Below, in pieces: positions 8,708 through 17,419 of a stretch of DNA of 64,000 nt; position 1 is the first letter of the stretch, and the number at the start of each line of letters is the position of its first letter. Below the pieces are notes generated by a model, which worked only from the letters and a program-made list of their open reading frames with translations, was not told the DNA's origin and ran no database searches. This stretch comes from CBDDLD01 sp965230605 (GTDB taxonomy: Bacteria; Bacteroidota; Bacteroidia; Flavobacteriales; Flavobacteriaceae): assembly GCA_965230605.1 (NCBI GenBank), contig CBDDLD010000004.1, positions 1,364,001-1,428,000 of the forward strand, given 5' to 3'. A program made the translations under genes and the position numbers.

Positions 8708-9795
8708 TATTTAAAGTAGCTAAACGTTTCTCCGTCTTCAATCTTAAGTAGTGTTTCATAGATCAGTTTAATCACATTTTCAACATCAGATTTATGAACC
8801 ATTTCTACTGTGGTATGCATGTACCTTAACGGTAATGAGATTAATGCAGAGGCAACACCACCATTGCTATATGCAAAAGCATCAGTGTCTGTACCGGTTG
8901 CTCGAGATAATGCTGCACGCTGGAAAGGGATCTTTTTTTCCTCGGCAGTATCTGTAATAAGGTCTCGTAACTTTTGCTGTACTGCAGGAGCATATGCAAT
9001 TACCGGTCCTTTTCCTATTTCTGCTAAACCTTGCTTTTTAGGATCTATCATAGGGGTAGTGGTATCGTGCGTAACGTCTGTGACTATAGCAACATCTGGT
9101 TGAATAGTATGTGTAATCATCTCAGCCCCTCTTAGACCAATCTCTTCTTGTACTGAGTTGGTAATGTATAAACCAAAGGGAAGTGTTTTCTTATTTGTAT
9201 GAAGTAACCGCGCTACTTCTGCAATCATGAAGCCACCCATTCTATTATCTAAGGCTCTACAAACAAACTTGTCCTTGTTCAGAATATGGAACTCGTCCGG
9301 ATATGTAATTACACATCCTACATGGACTCCCATCTTTTCGACTTCAGCCTTATCTTTTGCACCTATATCGATGCATATGTTATCTGGCTTAGGAGGCTCT
9401 TCTTTAGCACGATTTCTAGTATGTATTGCTGGCCATCCAAAAACACCTTTTACAATCCCTTTTTTAGTATGGATATTAACCACTTTACTTGGTGCGATTT
9501 GATGATCACTACCACCGTTTCTAATTACATACAGTAAGCCTTTATCAGAAATGTAGTTGACATACCATGATATTTCATCAGCATGCCCTTCAATAACAAC
9601 CTTATATTTTGCCTTAGGATTTATAACTGCTACTGCAGTTCCGTAGGTATCAGTTATAAACTCATCAACGTAAGGTTTAAGGTAATTCATCCATAATTTT
9701 TGCCCATCCCATTCATAGCCTGTAGGTGCAGCATTATTGAGATATTTTTCTAAAAAGTCCATGGACTTTTTATTAAGTATACTTTGTTTAGCCAT
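8707..9795 (-). CDS. M42 family zinc metallopeptidase (aminopeptidase)
   Basis: A 362-residue cytoplasmic dinuclear-zinc aminopeptidase of the M42 (tetrahedral TET/ glutamyl aminopeptidase) family. Metal and catalytic residues are visible: VIEGHADEISW with His71, RALDNRMGG with Asp183, and VQEEIGLRGA with the catalytic/metal glutamates 217-218. Full length for the family. First gene of the M42-aminotransferase-NUDIX-PrsW run. The divergent DUF4294 gene begins 104 bases away. Confidence 0.92.
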   Translation of the reverse strand: MAKQSILNKKSMDFLEKYLNNAAPTGYEWDGQKLWMNYLKPYVDEFITDTYGTAVAVINPKAKYKVVIEGHADEISWYVNYISDKGLLYVIRNGGSDHQIAPSKVVNIHTKKGIVKGVFGWPAIHTRNRAKEEPPKPDNICIDIGAKDKAEVEKMGVHVGCVITYPDEFHILNKDKFVCRALDNRMGGFMIAEVARLLHTNKKTLPFGLYITNSVQEEIGLRGAEMITHTIQPDVAIVTDVTHDTTTPMIDPKKQGLAEIGKGPVIAYAPAVQQKLRDLITDTAEEKKIPFQRAALSRATGTDTDAFAYSNGGVASALISLPLRYMHTTVEMVHKSDVENVIKLIYETLLKIEDGETFSYFK

Positions 9796-9860
9796 TCGTT
9801 ATTTTTTTTCTAAAATAATAATATTAATAGGATTTTAAGGTTAAAGGGTATGTAATTTAT

Positions 9861-9892
9861 TAATTTTGAAATCGACATATCGTTTCAACGAT
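9861..9892 (+). promoter_or_regulatory. promoter and small palindrome before the DUF4294 gene
   Basis: TAATTTTG at 9861-9868 is an exact -7 match. Between it and the ATG at 9900 lies a perfect 6-base inverted repeat, ATCGTT / AACGAT (9879-9884, 9887-9892), which would sit at the very start of the mRNA. No convincing -33 box was seen. Confidence 0.5.
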
Positions 9893-9899
9893 TTTAGCA

Positions 9900-10580
9900 A
9901 TGAGAACATTCGTAATTACATTAATGGTTATACCTTTTTTGACCTTTGGTCAAGAGCCTGTTGTTCAGGACTCTACGGATGTTCAATATATAATTATTGA
10001 AGGTGATTCTATACCACGAATTGCTATAAATCTTGATGAGGTTATTGTAATGCCTAAGTTGCATTTTAAGAATAAAGATGAGCGTATTCGTTATCTAATT
10101 CTTAAACGAAAGACTTTAAAAGTATATCCTTATGCTAAATTGGCTGCTGAACGCCTCACTACTCTACGTGAGCGCTTAGCCACTTTAAAGCGAAAGCGAC
10201 AAAAGAAAAAATATGCCAAACGTATACAGAAGTATATAGAAGAAGAGTTCTCTGCAGAATTAAAAAAGCTCACTAAAACGGAAGGACAAATACTAATTAA
10301 GTTGATTCACAGGCAAACTGGTAAAACAACGTTCCAACTCATCAAAGAATTGCGCAGTGGTTGGCGTGCTTTCTGGTTTAATAACACAGCCAAACTATTC
10401 GACATATCACTAAAACGTGAGTATGATCCATTATCAGTAGAAGAAGATTTTCTAATTGAGGATATTTTATTGAGAGCATTTCAGAATGGACGGTTAGAAC
10501 GGCAAGACCCAGCATTTGATATTAATTATTACGACCTCACTGATAAGTGGATAACAGAGGAAGGAAAACCTAAAAAATAA
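9900..10580 (+). CDS. DUF4294 family protein
   Basis: A 226-residue protein of a Bacteroidota family of unknown function. It has an N-terminal signal peptide (MRTFVITLMVIPFLTFGQE, cleavage expected near residue 17-18), an acidic linker, and a highly basic central helix region (RKTLKVYPYAKLAAERL, then a KRKRQKKKYAKR cluster around 90-110) typical of DUF4294. The location is probably periplasmic. It is translationally coupled to the hemolysin III gene by a TAATG overlap. Confidence 0.85.
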   Translation: MRTFVITLMVIPFLTFGQEPVVQDSTDVQYIIIEGDSIPRIAINLDEVIVMPKLHFKNKDERIRYLILKRKTLKVYPYAKLAAERLTTLRERLATLKRKRQKKKYAKRIQKYIEEEFSAELKKLTKTEGQILIKLIHRQTGKTTFQLIKELRSGWRAFWFNNTAKLFDISLKREYDPLSVEEDFLIEDILLRAFQNGRLERQDPAFDINYYDLTDKWITEEGKPKK

Positions 10581-11206
10581 TGCGAAAACAAACGCAACTA
10601 GAAGAGTTACTTAATGCTTGGAGTCATGGAATTGGGGCGGCATTAGGAATCGCAGCTTTAGTACTTTTAATAGTTTACAGTAATCCTAACAAAGACTGGA
10701 GCTTATTCAGTGTTATTGTATATGGCATTTCTATAATTGTTTTATTCTTAGCGTCTACATTTTACCATGCCGTAAAGGGAGAGAAACGTAAACACTATTT
10801 CAGAATTGTAGATCATATAAGTATTTACTTTCTAATTGCCGGAACATATACACCTGTTTTACTTATTGCATTAACCGATAGCTTAGGCTGGCCGCTTTTT
10901 TGGACGGTTTGGAGCATTGCAGCCTTTGGTATAGTTCTTAAACTCTTTTTTACGGGTAAATTTGAAGTGTTTTCTACACTATTATACTTAGTTATGGGTT
11001 GGTTAATTGTCTTTGATTTTTCTAACCTCTCTAATTATATCGGACCAAATGGCGTCTTATTCCTATTTGCAGGAGGGTTATCTTATACCATAGGTATTAT
11101 CTTTTATGCCATTCAACGTATACCATACAATCATGTGATCTGGCACCTATTTGTTCTTGGCGGAGCCATATGCCATTTCTTTATGATTTTCTTGTATGTG
11201 ATATAA
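10580..11206 (+). CDS. hemolysin III family membrane protein (PAQR superfamily)
   Basis: A 208-residue protein with seven predicted membrane segments. Conserved residues of the PAQR/HlyIII family are visible: STFYHAV in an early helix, RIVDHISIYFLIAGTYTP, and the C-terminal HVIWHLFVLGGAICHFF, which supply the zinc-binding histidines of the superfamily. Members have been linked to membrane homeostasis; the hemolysin name is historical. The ATG overlaps the DUF4294 stop in TAATG. The gene ends eight bases before a relic of a secreted protein on the other strand. Confidence 0.9.
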   Translation: MRKQTQLEELLNAWSHGIGAALGIAALVLLIVYSNPNKDWSLFSVIVYGISIIVLFLASTFYHAVKGEKRKHYFRIVDHISIYFLIAGTYTPVLLIALTDSLGWPLFWTVWSIAAFGIVLKLFFTGKFEVFSTLLYLVMGWLIVFDFSNLSNYIGPNGVLFLFAGGLSYTIGIIFYAIQRIPYNHVIWHLFVLGGAICHFFMIFLYVI

Positions 11207-11213
11207 TGCCGTG

Positions 11214-11345
11214 TTAATCTTTTACAATTTTGAAGGACTTTTGCTTACCATTTTGTTCAAGAGTAAGTATATATATGCCAGTTGCCAAATCTTCACCATT
11301 TAGTGGAATATTATAGGTAGAGATATTTTCTTCCAGACTAACCTT
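11214..11345 (-). pseudogene. remnant of a T9SS type A sorting domain
   Basis: On the minus strand, right after (and 3 bases into) the DUF4268 stop, a different frame encodes about 41 residues that look like the end of a type IX secreted protein: STYNIPLNGEDLATGIYI, then TLEQNGKQKSFKIVKD and stop. The pattern of NIPL..LATGIYIL.L..NGKQ..FKIVK is that of a type A sorting tail, which needs a large secreted protein in front. Upstream this frame runs antisense-like through the DUF4268 coding region without similarity to anything secreted. I read it as the last piece of a deleted gene. Confidence 0.65.
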
Positions 11346-11766
11346 TGATAATATCTTTATACTCCTCGAAAAAGGTTTCGAATAGAACCATAGTAGTATT
11401 GAAGAATTCCATTGTTTTTTGCCAGGAAGCTTTATTATGGATTGATACCTTTTCATGTAATGGTATATATATCCTTGAAATTTCCTTCCCGTTTTCGAGA
11501 TAGAAAGTTTCATCATATATGGCTTCAGGAAGGTAATCAGAATGTAAAATCGCTTTTAAAGCTAAGAGTTTTTCCCAATGATCAATTCTTTTTTCGAGAT
11601 CATCCTCAAGATCTAAAGCTATCAATGCTTTTTTAGTATCAAAATGAAATTTGAAAGACAACCCTTTAACCTTGGTATCATACAAAATCCATTTTCTTGG
11701 GAATGATTTCCCAAAACAGGTCCAAAATTCCTGTCGTAATTTTCTTGATTCTTCTTTGCTAAACAT
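11338..11766 (-). CDS. DUF4268 family protein
   Basis: A 142-residue cytoplasmic protein. The pattern FSKEESRKLRQEFWTCFGKS, a WILYDT strand and a terminal FEEYKDIIKG match DUF4268, a small family of unknown function distantly related to nuclease-fold proteins. Its start overlaps the stop of the ZIP transporter gene (TAATG), so they are co-translated. Its 3' end abuts the relic of a secreted protein; the final residues KDIIKG look like a normal family ending, so the gene itself appears intact. Confidence 0.8.
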   Translation of the reverse strand: MFSKEESRKLRQEFWTCFGKSFPRKWILYDTKVKGLSFKFHFDTKKALIALDLEDDLEKRIDHWEKLLALKAILHSDYLPEAIYDETFYLENGKEISRIYIPLHEKVSIHNKASWQKTMEFFNTTMVLFETFFEEYKDIIKG

Positions 11767-12440
11767 TAGATGATGTATGCTATAGCTATTCCTAAAATTA
11801 TTACAATGAGCTTAGATAAGTTAAACTTATGGCCTTCACTGCTTTCAAAAATGATCGTAGTGGAAATATGAAGGAAGATACCAATGGCCACAGCACTTAT
11901 TATAAAAATTATATGCTCTGGAATGTTTAAATTATTTGACATAACAGTTCCAAGAGGTGTCATTAAAGCAAAAAAAGTAATGAACCCAATGATTTGAAAC
12001 TTTGTAAATTTTGATTGCACCAAAAATGATGTAATTAGTATGGCTATTGGAATTTTATGTACCAATACACCATACATCATATCATTATGCTGGTGGATCG
12101 GAAATCCTTCTAAAATACTATGAATGCATAAACTTATAAATAACAGCCAAGGGAACTTGGTTTGCCCCTTTTTTATGTGTACATGTCCATGTTCAGCACC
12201 TTTTGAGAATAGCTCTAGAATGATTTGAAGTAAAATCCCCATCATTATATACACCCCTGTTTTTTTAGCTTCTAGATGCTCATAGACTTCGGGTAATAGA
12301 TCGAAAAGCGTTAGTGCTAATAGGAAAGCACCGCTAAACGAAAGTAGTAGTTTTGTATGGTTAGAACGTTTCTCTTTGGTGAGAATGGCTATAATAGCCC
12401 CCAAAATCACAGCATATAGTGGAAAAAAATACTTATTCAT
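11766..12440 (-). CDS. ZIP family metal transporter
   Basis: A 224-residue inner-membrane protein with about eight hydrophobic segments. The metal-binding helix is visible as CIHSILEGFPIHQHND (H-x3-EG type, near residue 107-122), and a second helix carries HKIPIAILITSFLV. A histidine-bearing loop (EHGHVHIKKG) lies between helices 3 and 4, as in ZIP proteins, which import zinc, iron or manganese. Metal specificity is not readable. It overlaps DUF4268 by one base and lies 22 bases after the methyltransferase gene. Confidence 0.88.
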   Translation of the reverse strand: MNKYFFPLYAVILGAIIAILTKEKRSNHTKLLLSFSGAFLLALTLFDLLPEVYEHLEAKKTGVYIMMGILLQIILELFSKGAEHGHVHIKKGQTKFPWLLFISLCIHSILEGFPIHQHNDMMYGVLVHKIPIAILITSFLVQSKFTKFQIIGFITFFALMTPLGTVMSNNLNIPEHIIFIISAVAIGIFLHISTTIIFESSEGHKFNLSKLIVIILGIAIAYII

Positions 12441-12462
12441 CGATGTTTCTATGCAATTAGGA

Positions 12463-13194
12463 CTATTTAAATACTAAGATTAAACGCTCTGACAATTCTG
12501 GATCGAATGCATTTAACTTATAATCTCCAAAAACGTCCATTAAAATGATATTAGCTTTTTCAAAAAATGTTTTAAAATCATTTAGTGTCAATGCCTTAAC
12601 ACGTTCTTGGTAATTATGGGATTCATTATCTACATTAAAGCTAATATCTTTTATAATATACCCGTTTTCAAATCTTCTTTTTTGAGTGAAATCTATACCA
12701 TCTACAACTTTATGGTCTTCTTTTACCAAATGATTTATCACATAATTGACATTCATAAAATCAATAACACCAAATCCATTTTCATTTAATTCTTCTTTTA
12801 TCGCTTTTACGGTTCTTAAGTTGCATTCATCATCTTCAAAATAACCGAAACTGGTGAAGAGATTGAATACTGCATCAAAGCGATCATGATAAGGTTTGGT
12901 CATATCATGTACATCAAAACGAAGCATTTCGTTTTCAAACTGTTTGGCATGCTGGATACTATTTTCCGAGAGATCGACTCCAGTTACATCATACCCTAGA
13001 GAGTTAAGATAGATGGAATGCCTTCCTTTACCACACGCTAAATCTAAAATTTTTCCTTTCTGAGGGAGGTTAAGATAGTTGGTGAGATTATCCATAAATG
13101 CTTGTGCTTCGGTATAATCCCTGTCCTTATATAATATGTGGTAAAATGGTGTGTCAAACCATGACGCATACCATTGCTTTGCTGCTTTTGTCAT
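12463..13194 (-). CDS. class I SAM-dependent methyltransferase
   Basis: A 243-residue protein with a classical SAM-binding core: motif I ILDLACGKGRHSIYL (about 48-62), the acidic end of strand 2 in VTGVDLSENSI (70-80), and FDAVFNLFTSFGYF as motif IV. The N-terminal WYASWFDTPFYHILY is common in a family of uncharacterised bacterial small-molecule methyltransferases. Substrate unknown. It is transcribed divergently from the THUMP methyltransferase from a shared palindromic promoter. Confidence 0.88.
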   Translation of the reverse strand: MTKAAKQWYASWFDTPFYHILYKDRDYTEAQAFMDNLTNYLNLPQKGKILDLACGKGRHSIYLNSLGYDVTGVDLSENSIQHAKQFENEMLRFDVHDMTKPYHDRFDAVFNLFTSFGYFEDDECNLRTVKAIKEELNENGFGVIDFMNVNYVINHLVKEDHKVVDGIDFTQKRRFENGYIIKDISFNVDNESHNYQERVKALTLNDFKTFFEKANIILMDVFGDYKLNAFDPELSERLILVFK

Positions 13195-13211
13195 TATTAG
13201 TCGGTGTCACT

Positions 13212-13232
13212 GCAAAAATACTGTATTTTTGC
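13212..13232. promoter_or_regulatory. back-to-back divergent -7 boxes forming a palindrome
   Basis: The minus-strand box is TATTTTTG at 13220-13213 and the plus-strand box is TATTTTTG at 13224-13231, separated by only CTG (13221-13223). With the flanking GC the two arms (13212-13220 and 13224-13232) are perfect 9-base inverted repeats. The leaders to the two ATGs would be short (about 18 and 20 bases from the box edges). Confidence 0.7.
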
Positions 13233-13251
13233 CTTCTATTTGACGAAGTAT

Positions 13252-14406
13252 ATGGACAATAATTTCAAGATGGTTGCCAAAACCTTGTTTGGTTTTGAAG
13301 ATATATTGGCAAAAGAAATTACACAACTTGGTGGTATGGAGGTTACCAAAGGGGTGAGGAATGTGTCTTTTGTGGGGGATAAGGGCTTTATGTATAAAGC
13401 CAATCTTGGTTTAAGAACGGCTATTAAAATTCTTAAACCTATTCGTTCATTTAGAGTTACAAGCGAACAAGATTTATATAATCAAGTTAAAAAGATTAAA
13501 TGGGAGACATTTCTAAAAGCTGATGGGTCTTTAGCAATTGATGCTACAGTACATTCTAATGTTTTTAAACACTCTAAATACATTGCTTTAAAGACTAAAG
13601 ATGCAGTTGTAGATAGGTTTAGAGAAATCTCCGGAGAACGCCCCAATATTGACCTTCGTTTTCCTGACCTAAAAGTTAATGTTCACATAGATCGTCAACG
13701 TTGTACGATTTCTTTAGATACATCCGGAGAATCTTTGCATAGAAGAGGTTATAAACTGGCGACAAACATAGCACCCATCAATGAAGTTTTAGCGGCTGGA
13801 CTTGTAATGTTAAGTGGTTGGGATGGACAATCGGATTTTATGGATCCTATGTGTGGTAGTGGTACCATTTTAGCTGAAGCGGCGATGATTGCTTGTAATA
13901 TTCCTCCAAATCTGATGCGTAAAGAGTTTGCTTTTGAACGTTGGCAGGATTGGGATGTAGACCTTTTTGAAACAATAGAAGAGTCCTTATTAAAGAAGAC
14001 CAGAGATTTTCATTACAAGATTTATGGATATGATAAATCGCCCTCAGCGGTTAGAAAAGCTAAGGAGAATATTAAAAATGCACATTTAGAGGATTTCATT
14101 ACTATAAAGCATGAAGACTTTTTTAAGACCCAAAAAGCTGGAGATGAAAAATTACATATGGTATTTAATCCGCCGTATGGTGAGCGTTTAGATATTAATA
14201 TGGAAGCATTTTATGCAGATATCGGATCTACGCTCAAGCATGGATACCCTAATACAGATGCATGGTTTATTACATCTAATCTAGAAGCTTTGAAACATAT
14301 TGGTCTAAGGCCTTCAAGAAAAATAAAACTATTCAATGCTAAACTAGAGTCTCGCCTTGTCAAGTATGAAATGTATGCTGGAAGTCGTAAAGCAAAAAAA
14401 CAATAA
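13252..14406 (+). CDS. THUMP domain class I SAM-dependent RNA methyltransferase
   Basis: A 384-residue protein related to the RlmL N-terminal half / YcbY and YpsC groups, which methylate guanosine N2 in 23S rRNA. It has an N-terminal ferredoxin-like part (KTLFGFEDILAKEI), a THUMP domain in the middle (LFDLKVNVHIDRQRC-like strands around 140-170), then the methyltransferase core with MDPMCGSGTILAEAA and the catalytic FNPPYGERL. I start it at ATG 13252 (MDNNFKMVAK). An upstream in-frame ATG at 13204 lies before the -7 box and would not be in the mRNA; 13270 is also possible. Confidence 0.9.
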   Translation: MDNNFKMVAKTLFGFEDILAKEITQLGGMEVTKGVRNVSFVGDKGFMYKANLGLRTAIKILKPIRSFRVTSEQDLYNQVKKIKWETFLKADGSLAIDATVHSNVFKHSKYIALKTKDAVVDRFREISGERPNIDLRFPDLKVNVHIDRQRCTISLDTSGESLHRRGYKLATNIAPINEVLAAGLVMLSGWDGQSDFMDPMCGSGTILAEAAMIACNIPPNLMRKEFAFERWQDWDVDLFETIEESLLKKTRDFHYKIYGYDKSPSAVRKAKENIKNAHLEDFITIKHEDFFKTQKAGDEKLHMVFNPPYGERLDINMEAFYADIGSTLKHGYPNTDAWFITSNLEALKHIGLRPSRKIKLFNAKLESRLVKYEMYAGSRKAKKQ

Positions 14407-14412
14407 CTTAGA

Positions 14413-14955
14413 TTATTGACTATAGGCAATCATCTTCGGATATGTATCAAATAACAAAGCAACAGTTTCATTTATATAAGATTCAAGTTTCTTTTTAGAT
14501 CTATTCATATCGCAGACAATGGAAGCTTGCCATACCATTTTGTTTGTGTTCATGTCTGAGACATAGAGAATTAGTGTTTCTCTTAAGTATGTAGCATGTT
14601 CTACTTTACAGTTTTCCCAATACTCTAATTCTTCAGAATAAGAGCAGCTTTGAAAGCTTACATCTTCTTCTGTAACAACCAATCTGAAACCAGCTTGTAA
14701 CTGTGGATCTAAGACATTTGTTTTATGTCCTCTGAGTTGCATTTCATTTTCTACAGCACTAGCAATGTATTCTCTTGTAGATGGGTTATCATAATTTGGA
14801 TATAAACTATTTTCAACAGTAAGATCCTCAACACACAAAACGTAGGTGTTGTATTTGTCGAAATCAATATCAAGATTGTAGTCGTAAATAACTTCTGATG
14901 TGGTAGCACATCCTTGAAGTATAAATAATGCGAGGAAAAGAACTTTAAGTTTCAT
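14413..14955 (-). CDS. DUF4136-like lipoprotein
   Basis: A 180-residue protein with a lipoprotein signal (LFLALFILQGC, lipid-modified Cys at residue 15). The body has features of DUF4136 proteins: DIDFDKYNTYV at the start of the mature chain, AVENEMQLRGH in the middle and LILYVSDMNTNKMVWQAS near the end. Function unknown; such proteins are envelope lipoproteins. Its stop faces the stop of the THUMP methyltransferase gene only six bases away, with no hairpin terminator between them. Confidence 0.75.
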   Translation of the reverse strand: MKLKVLFLALFILQGCATTSEVIYDYNLDIDFDKYNTYVLCVEDLTVENSLYPNYDNPSTREYIASAVENEMQLRGHKTNVLDPQLQAGFRLVVTEEDVSFQSCSYSEELEYWENCKVEHATYLRETLILYVSDMNTNKMVWQASIVCDMNRSKKKLESYINETVALLFDTYPKMIAYSQ

Positions 14956-15044
14956 GATGATGAATTTTTACACGTGTAAAGTTCTTTAGATTGAAACTTA
15001 AAAACTATGACATTTATCAAGTTTAATAAAAAAATTGATGCCGA

Positions 15045-16745
15045 CTACAATTGTTTTTTAAATGGCTTTAGAGAAAACCTTGGGCGGTACATAAAAGCAT
15101 CTACTACGACAAGCTTATCACTTGCATTTAATGTATGAATACCTCTAACTTTTTTATTCCATTTGGGATACATCGTAGTCACTAACTCTTCTTGGTATTC
15201 TGTATTAGAAAGCATATTAATCTTGAAAACATTGCATGCCTTACCATAGATATATTCTGAACGTTGCGATGGTCTATATAGCTGATCATTAATTGTAAAT
15301 AGATTCCCCGCCGGTCTAGACAGTCTACAATCTGAAGCTACTGGGTTTTGAGTATGAGGTGTCCAATCTTGAGTTTTAAAATCAGAAGCATAGAATACAT
15401 GCAACTCATCTGCACAAGACGACTTGCCATTGGTTTCATCATAATTACAGAAGAGCCACCACAATTCACCATCATAATGCAATGTGGTGTCTACAGCATC
15501 AACAGATTCCATCAAATTCATTTCAAATTCCCATTTATTAGGGAATTCAACACATTTATATAATTCTATAGAGCGATTAGATCGACTTTCTGGAATTAAA
15601 TAAAATGTTCCATCATGCTCAAAAACAAAAGGGTAGGAAAGGTGATAGGGTGGATCAATAATTTTGTAATCAGTTATATAATTGCCTTTAGTATCTAACT
15701 CCACAATACTGATATGTGCCTTTTTTTGTTTCCATACATACTCTTCAACAAATAGATAATGTTTATCGTCTTTGGAAATTACAAACGGGTCCGCCCAATA
15801 TTTGTTGGCTTTAGTGTGTAGCGGTTTAAATTTTCGCAATGATAAAGACATTAGCTCATCTTTCTCTTTAATTGGCTTTACCATTACATACCAGTAATTA
15901 ATATAAAAGAGTTTTTGAATGGACCTGTACAAAACATTATAACCAAATCTCATGAAGTTCTTTAAAGCTATGAGGTTTCCGGGAGTTTTGTAAAGTGGTT
16001 TGTCGTATATAGTAATGTCCTTATTGTAACGTTCTATTCTACTGTCTAAATACGAAACCCCTTCATTATGAATGCCTTTTAAAATGCGAGGCACTATATT
16101 AGACGACCTCCAGTAAAATGTGTTTTTGTTCCCTTCAACTGAAAGGTAGTCAGTAAGATGATTAGAGCGATGAATTACTTTACCACCGTCTAAATCCTCA
16201 TTCAATATTTGTAGCATAAAACCTGAGGTTGGCCATTTTTCAACAGACTCCCAATAGCCTGGAGGGCCGCCTCGATTATCTCTATTATCACCATGATGAT
16301 AAGACCACACACCATATTTTGCACAATTAAATATATCGCCTTTAAGAATTCTAAAACCAAATCGTAATAGGACATCTAAATCATATGATTTAATGGTTTT
16401 AATATCATCATCTACTAATCGATCAGTAAATTTTTTTAACAGAGGTGTTACTTTAATTACTGGGACATTATCAACTAGAGGTAAAATATCTTTTTCTTTA
16501 CTGTAGGTGACATGTCTTCCAAATAATTTTGAATCAATTGTACTATGAATTTTATGCACAATTTGTCTGCGCTTCCGTATGAGCTGTTCTAGTTTTGAAC
16601 CATCATGCGCCGGATCTGACTCATTTTTTATAATGAGACTGATCTCGGCATAATCTGATTGTTGAATAGATTCTATAATAGTATAGACCCAGTTAGAGAG
16701 TTTATAGTCATTTAATAGAATTCCTACTTTTAGTTTATCAGCCAT
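15045..16745 (-). CDS. formyltransferase-like / GINT1-like glycosyltransferase fusion
   Basis: A 566-residue two-part protein. Residues ~1-230 resemble a formyltransferase fold: YHHGDNRDNRGGPPGYWE has the H-x-x-RGP pattern of that family and SGFMLQILNEDLDGGKVI its C-flank. Residues ~290-566 resemble the beta-propeller domain found in glucosamine inositolphosphorylceramide transferase 1 (NKYWADPFVI, HLSYPFVFEHDGTFYLIPE, LSRPAGNLF). Family members are linked to surface glycan or glycolipid synthesis in bacteria, by context. No signal peptide, so cytoplasmic. A -7 box (TATTTTTG, 16773-16766) lies 20 bases upstream. The substrate and whether the N-half is active as formyltransferase are unknown. 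Confidence 0.72.
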   Translation of the reverse strand: MADKLKVGILLNDYKLSNWVYTIIESIQQSDYAEISLIIKNESDPAHDGSKLEQLIRKRRQIVHKIHSTIDSKLFGRHVTYSKEKDILPLVDNVPVIKVTPLLKKFTDRLVDDDIKTIKSYDLDVLLRFGFRILKGDIFNCAKYGVWSYHHGDNRDNRGGPPGYWESVEKWPTSGFMLQILNEDLDGGKVIHRSNHLTDYLSVEGNKNTFYWRSSNIVPRILKGIHNEGVSYLDSRIERYNKDITIYDKPLYKTPGNLIALKNFMRFGYNVLYRSIQKLFYINYWYVMVKPIKEKDELMSLSLRKFKPLHTKANKYWADPFVISKDDKHYLFVEEYVWKQKKAHISIVELDTKGNYITDYKIIDPPYHLSYPFVFEHDGTFYLIPESRSNRSIELYKCVEFPNKWEFEMNLMESVDAVDTTLHYDGELWWLFCNYDETNGKSSCADELHVFYASDFKTQDWTPHTQNPVASDCRLSRPAGNLFTINDQLYRPSQRSEYIYGKACNVFKINMLSNTEYQEELVTTMYPKWNKKVRGIHTLNASDKLVVVDAFMYRPRFSLKPFKKQL

Positions 16746-16765
16746 ACTTTATATCTAAAGGCAAC

Positions 16766-16773
16766 CAAAAATA
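16766..16773 (-). promoter_or_regulatory. -7 box of the formyltransferase/GINT1-like gene
   Basis: Minus-strand TATTTTTG matches TAnnTTTG exactly and lies 20 bases before the ATG at 16745. No -33 element was visible. Confidence 0.5.
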
Positions 16774-16832
16774 GTTATTTACCCAGAAGGGGTTGTATTA
16801 AAACGATAATAAGATAAAAATATAGATGAAAT

Positions 16833-17360
16833 CTATTTGTGATTATTGATAAGTGTATTTGTATGATGTTCTACATGGTAAGCCGACCACATCACAACTT
16901 CCCTAACAGGCATTTTTCCCATCAATGGATGTGGAAGTATTAAATTATCTAAGTGTTTGTCTTTCCACTTTCGTGTTTTGTATTGTAATTTTTTTTGCTC
17001 GACTTGAAGCCTATTAATGATATACTTTTTCTCTTTAAGGCTAGGCACCTTCATGTTTTCAGACCCTTTGTAAGTTTTTCCTTTGGCCTTTTCTAAGCGT
17101 TCATTATAACGATTGACAACAGCATTATAATCTCTCACAGGTCTGTTTGCTTTTCCAAATTTATATCTAATTAAAAACTTTGGCATACTCATGGCCGCAT
17201 TCAGGGGTTTTATACTTTGTAGAAGGTGCAATGCTTGTTGGCCAGTGGTCCATTTACCTTCCGGACCAGTTTCCCATTGATCTTCTGGATGGGCTTTTAG
17301 CCATTCAATTAAATGGGAATACTTGTCTTCAATTAAATTTGCAATAGCTTCTTTATCCAT
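16833..17360 (-). CDS. DinB family protein
   Basis: A 175-residue four-helix-bundle protein of the DinB/YfiT superfamily. The expected metal-binding histidines are visible: ALHLLQSIK near residue 45 and the pair in MWSAYHVEHHTNTL near the C-terminus. W-x-x-GPEGKWTTGQ is typical of the N-terminal part. Bacterial members include thiol-dependent transferases (bacillithiol/mycothiol) but most are uncharacterised. No relation to DNA polymerase IV. Stands alone between two unrelated genes. Confidence 0.82.
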   Translation of the reverse strand: MDKEAIANLIEDKYSHLIEWLKAHPEDQWETGPEGKWTTGQQALHLLQSIKPLNAAMSMPKFLIRYKFGKANRPVRDYNAVVNRYNERLEKAKGKTYKGSENMKVPSLKEKKYIINRLQVEQKKLQYKTRKWKDKHLDNLILPHPLMGKMPVREVVMWSAYHVEHHTNTLINNHK

Positions 17361-17419
17361 AATCTTAATTCTTATGGAAAAGATAAAGAATTTTTAAAAG
17401 AAATGAAATACTGGGGGGA

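Noticed and set aside
11214..11516. 100-residue minus-strand reading as a full gene
   Set aside because: Its first half runs through the DUF4268 coding region in another frame and has no family features; only the last 41 residues resemble a sorting tail, so it is listed as a remnant.
13204..13251. N-terminal extension of the THUMP methyltransferase
   Set aside because: The ATG at 13204 lies upstream of the -7 box and would not be transcribed; the extension has no family similarity.
16833..17360. DinB as DNA polymerase IV
   Set aside because: The protein is a small four-helix DinB/YfiT bundle with histidines and no polymerase motifs.
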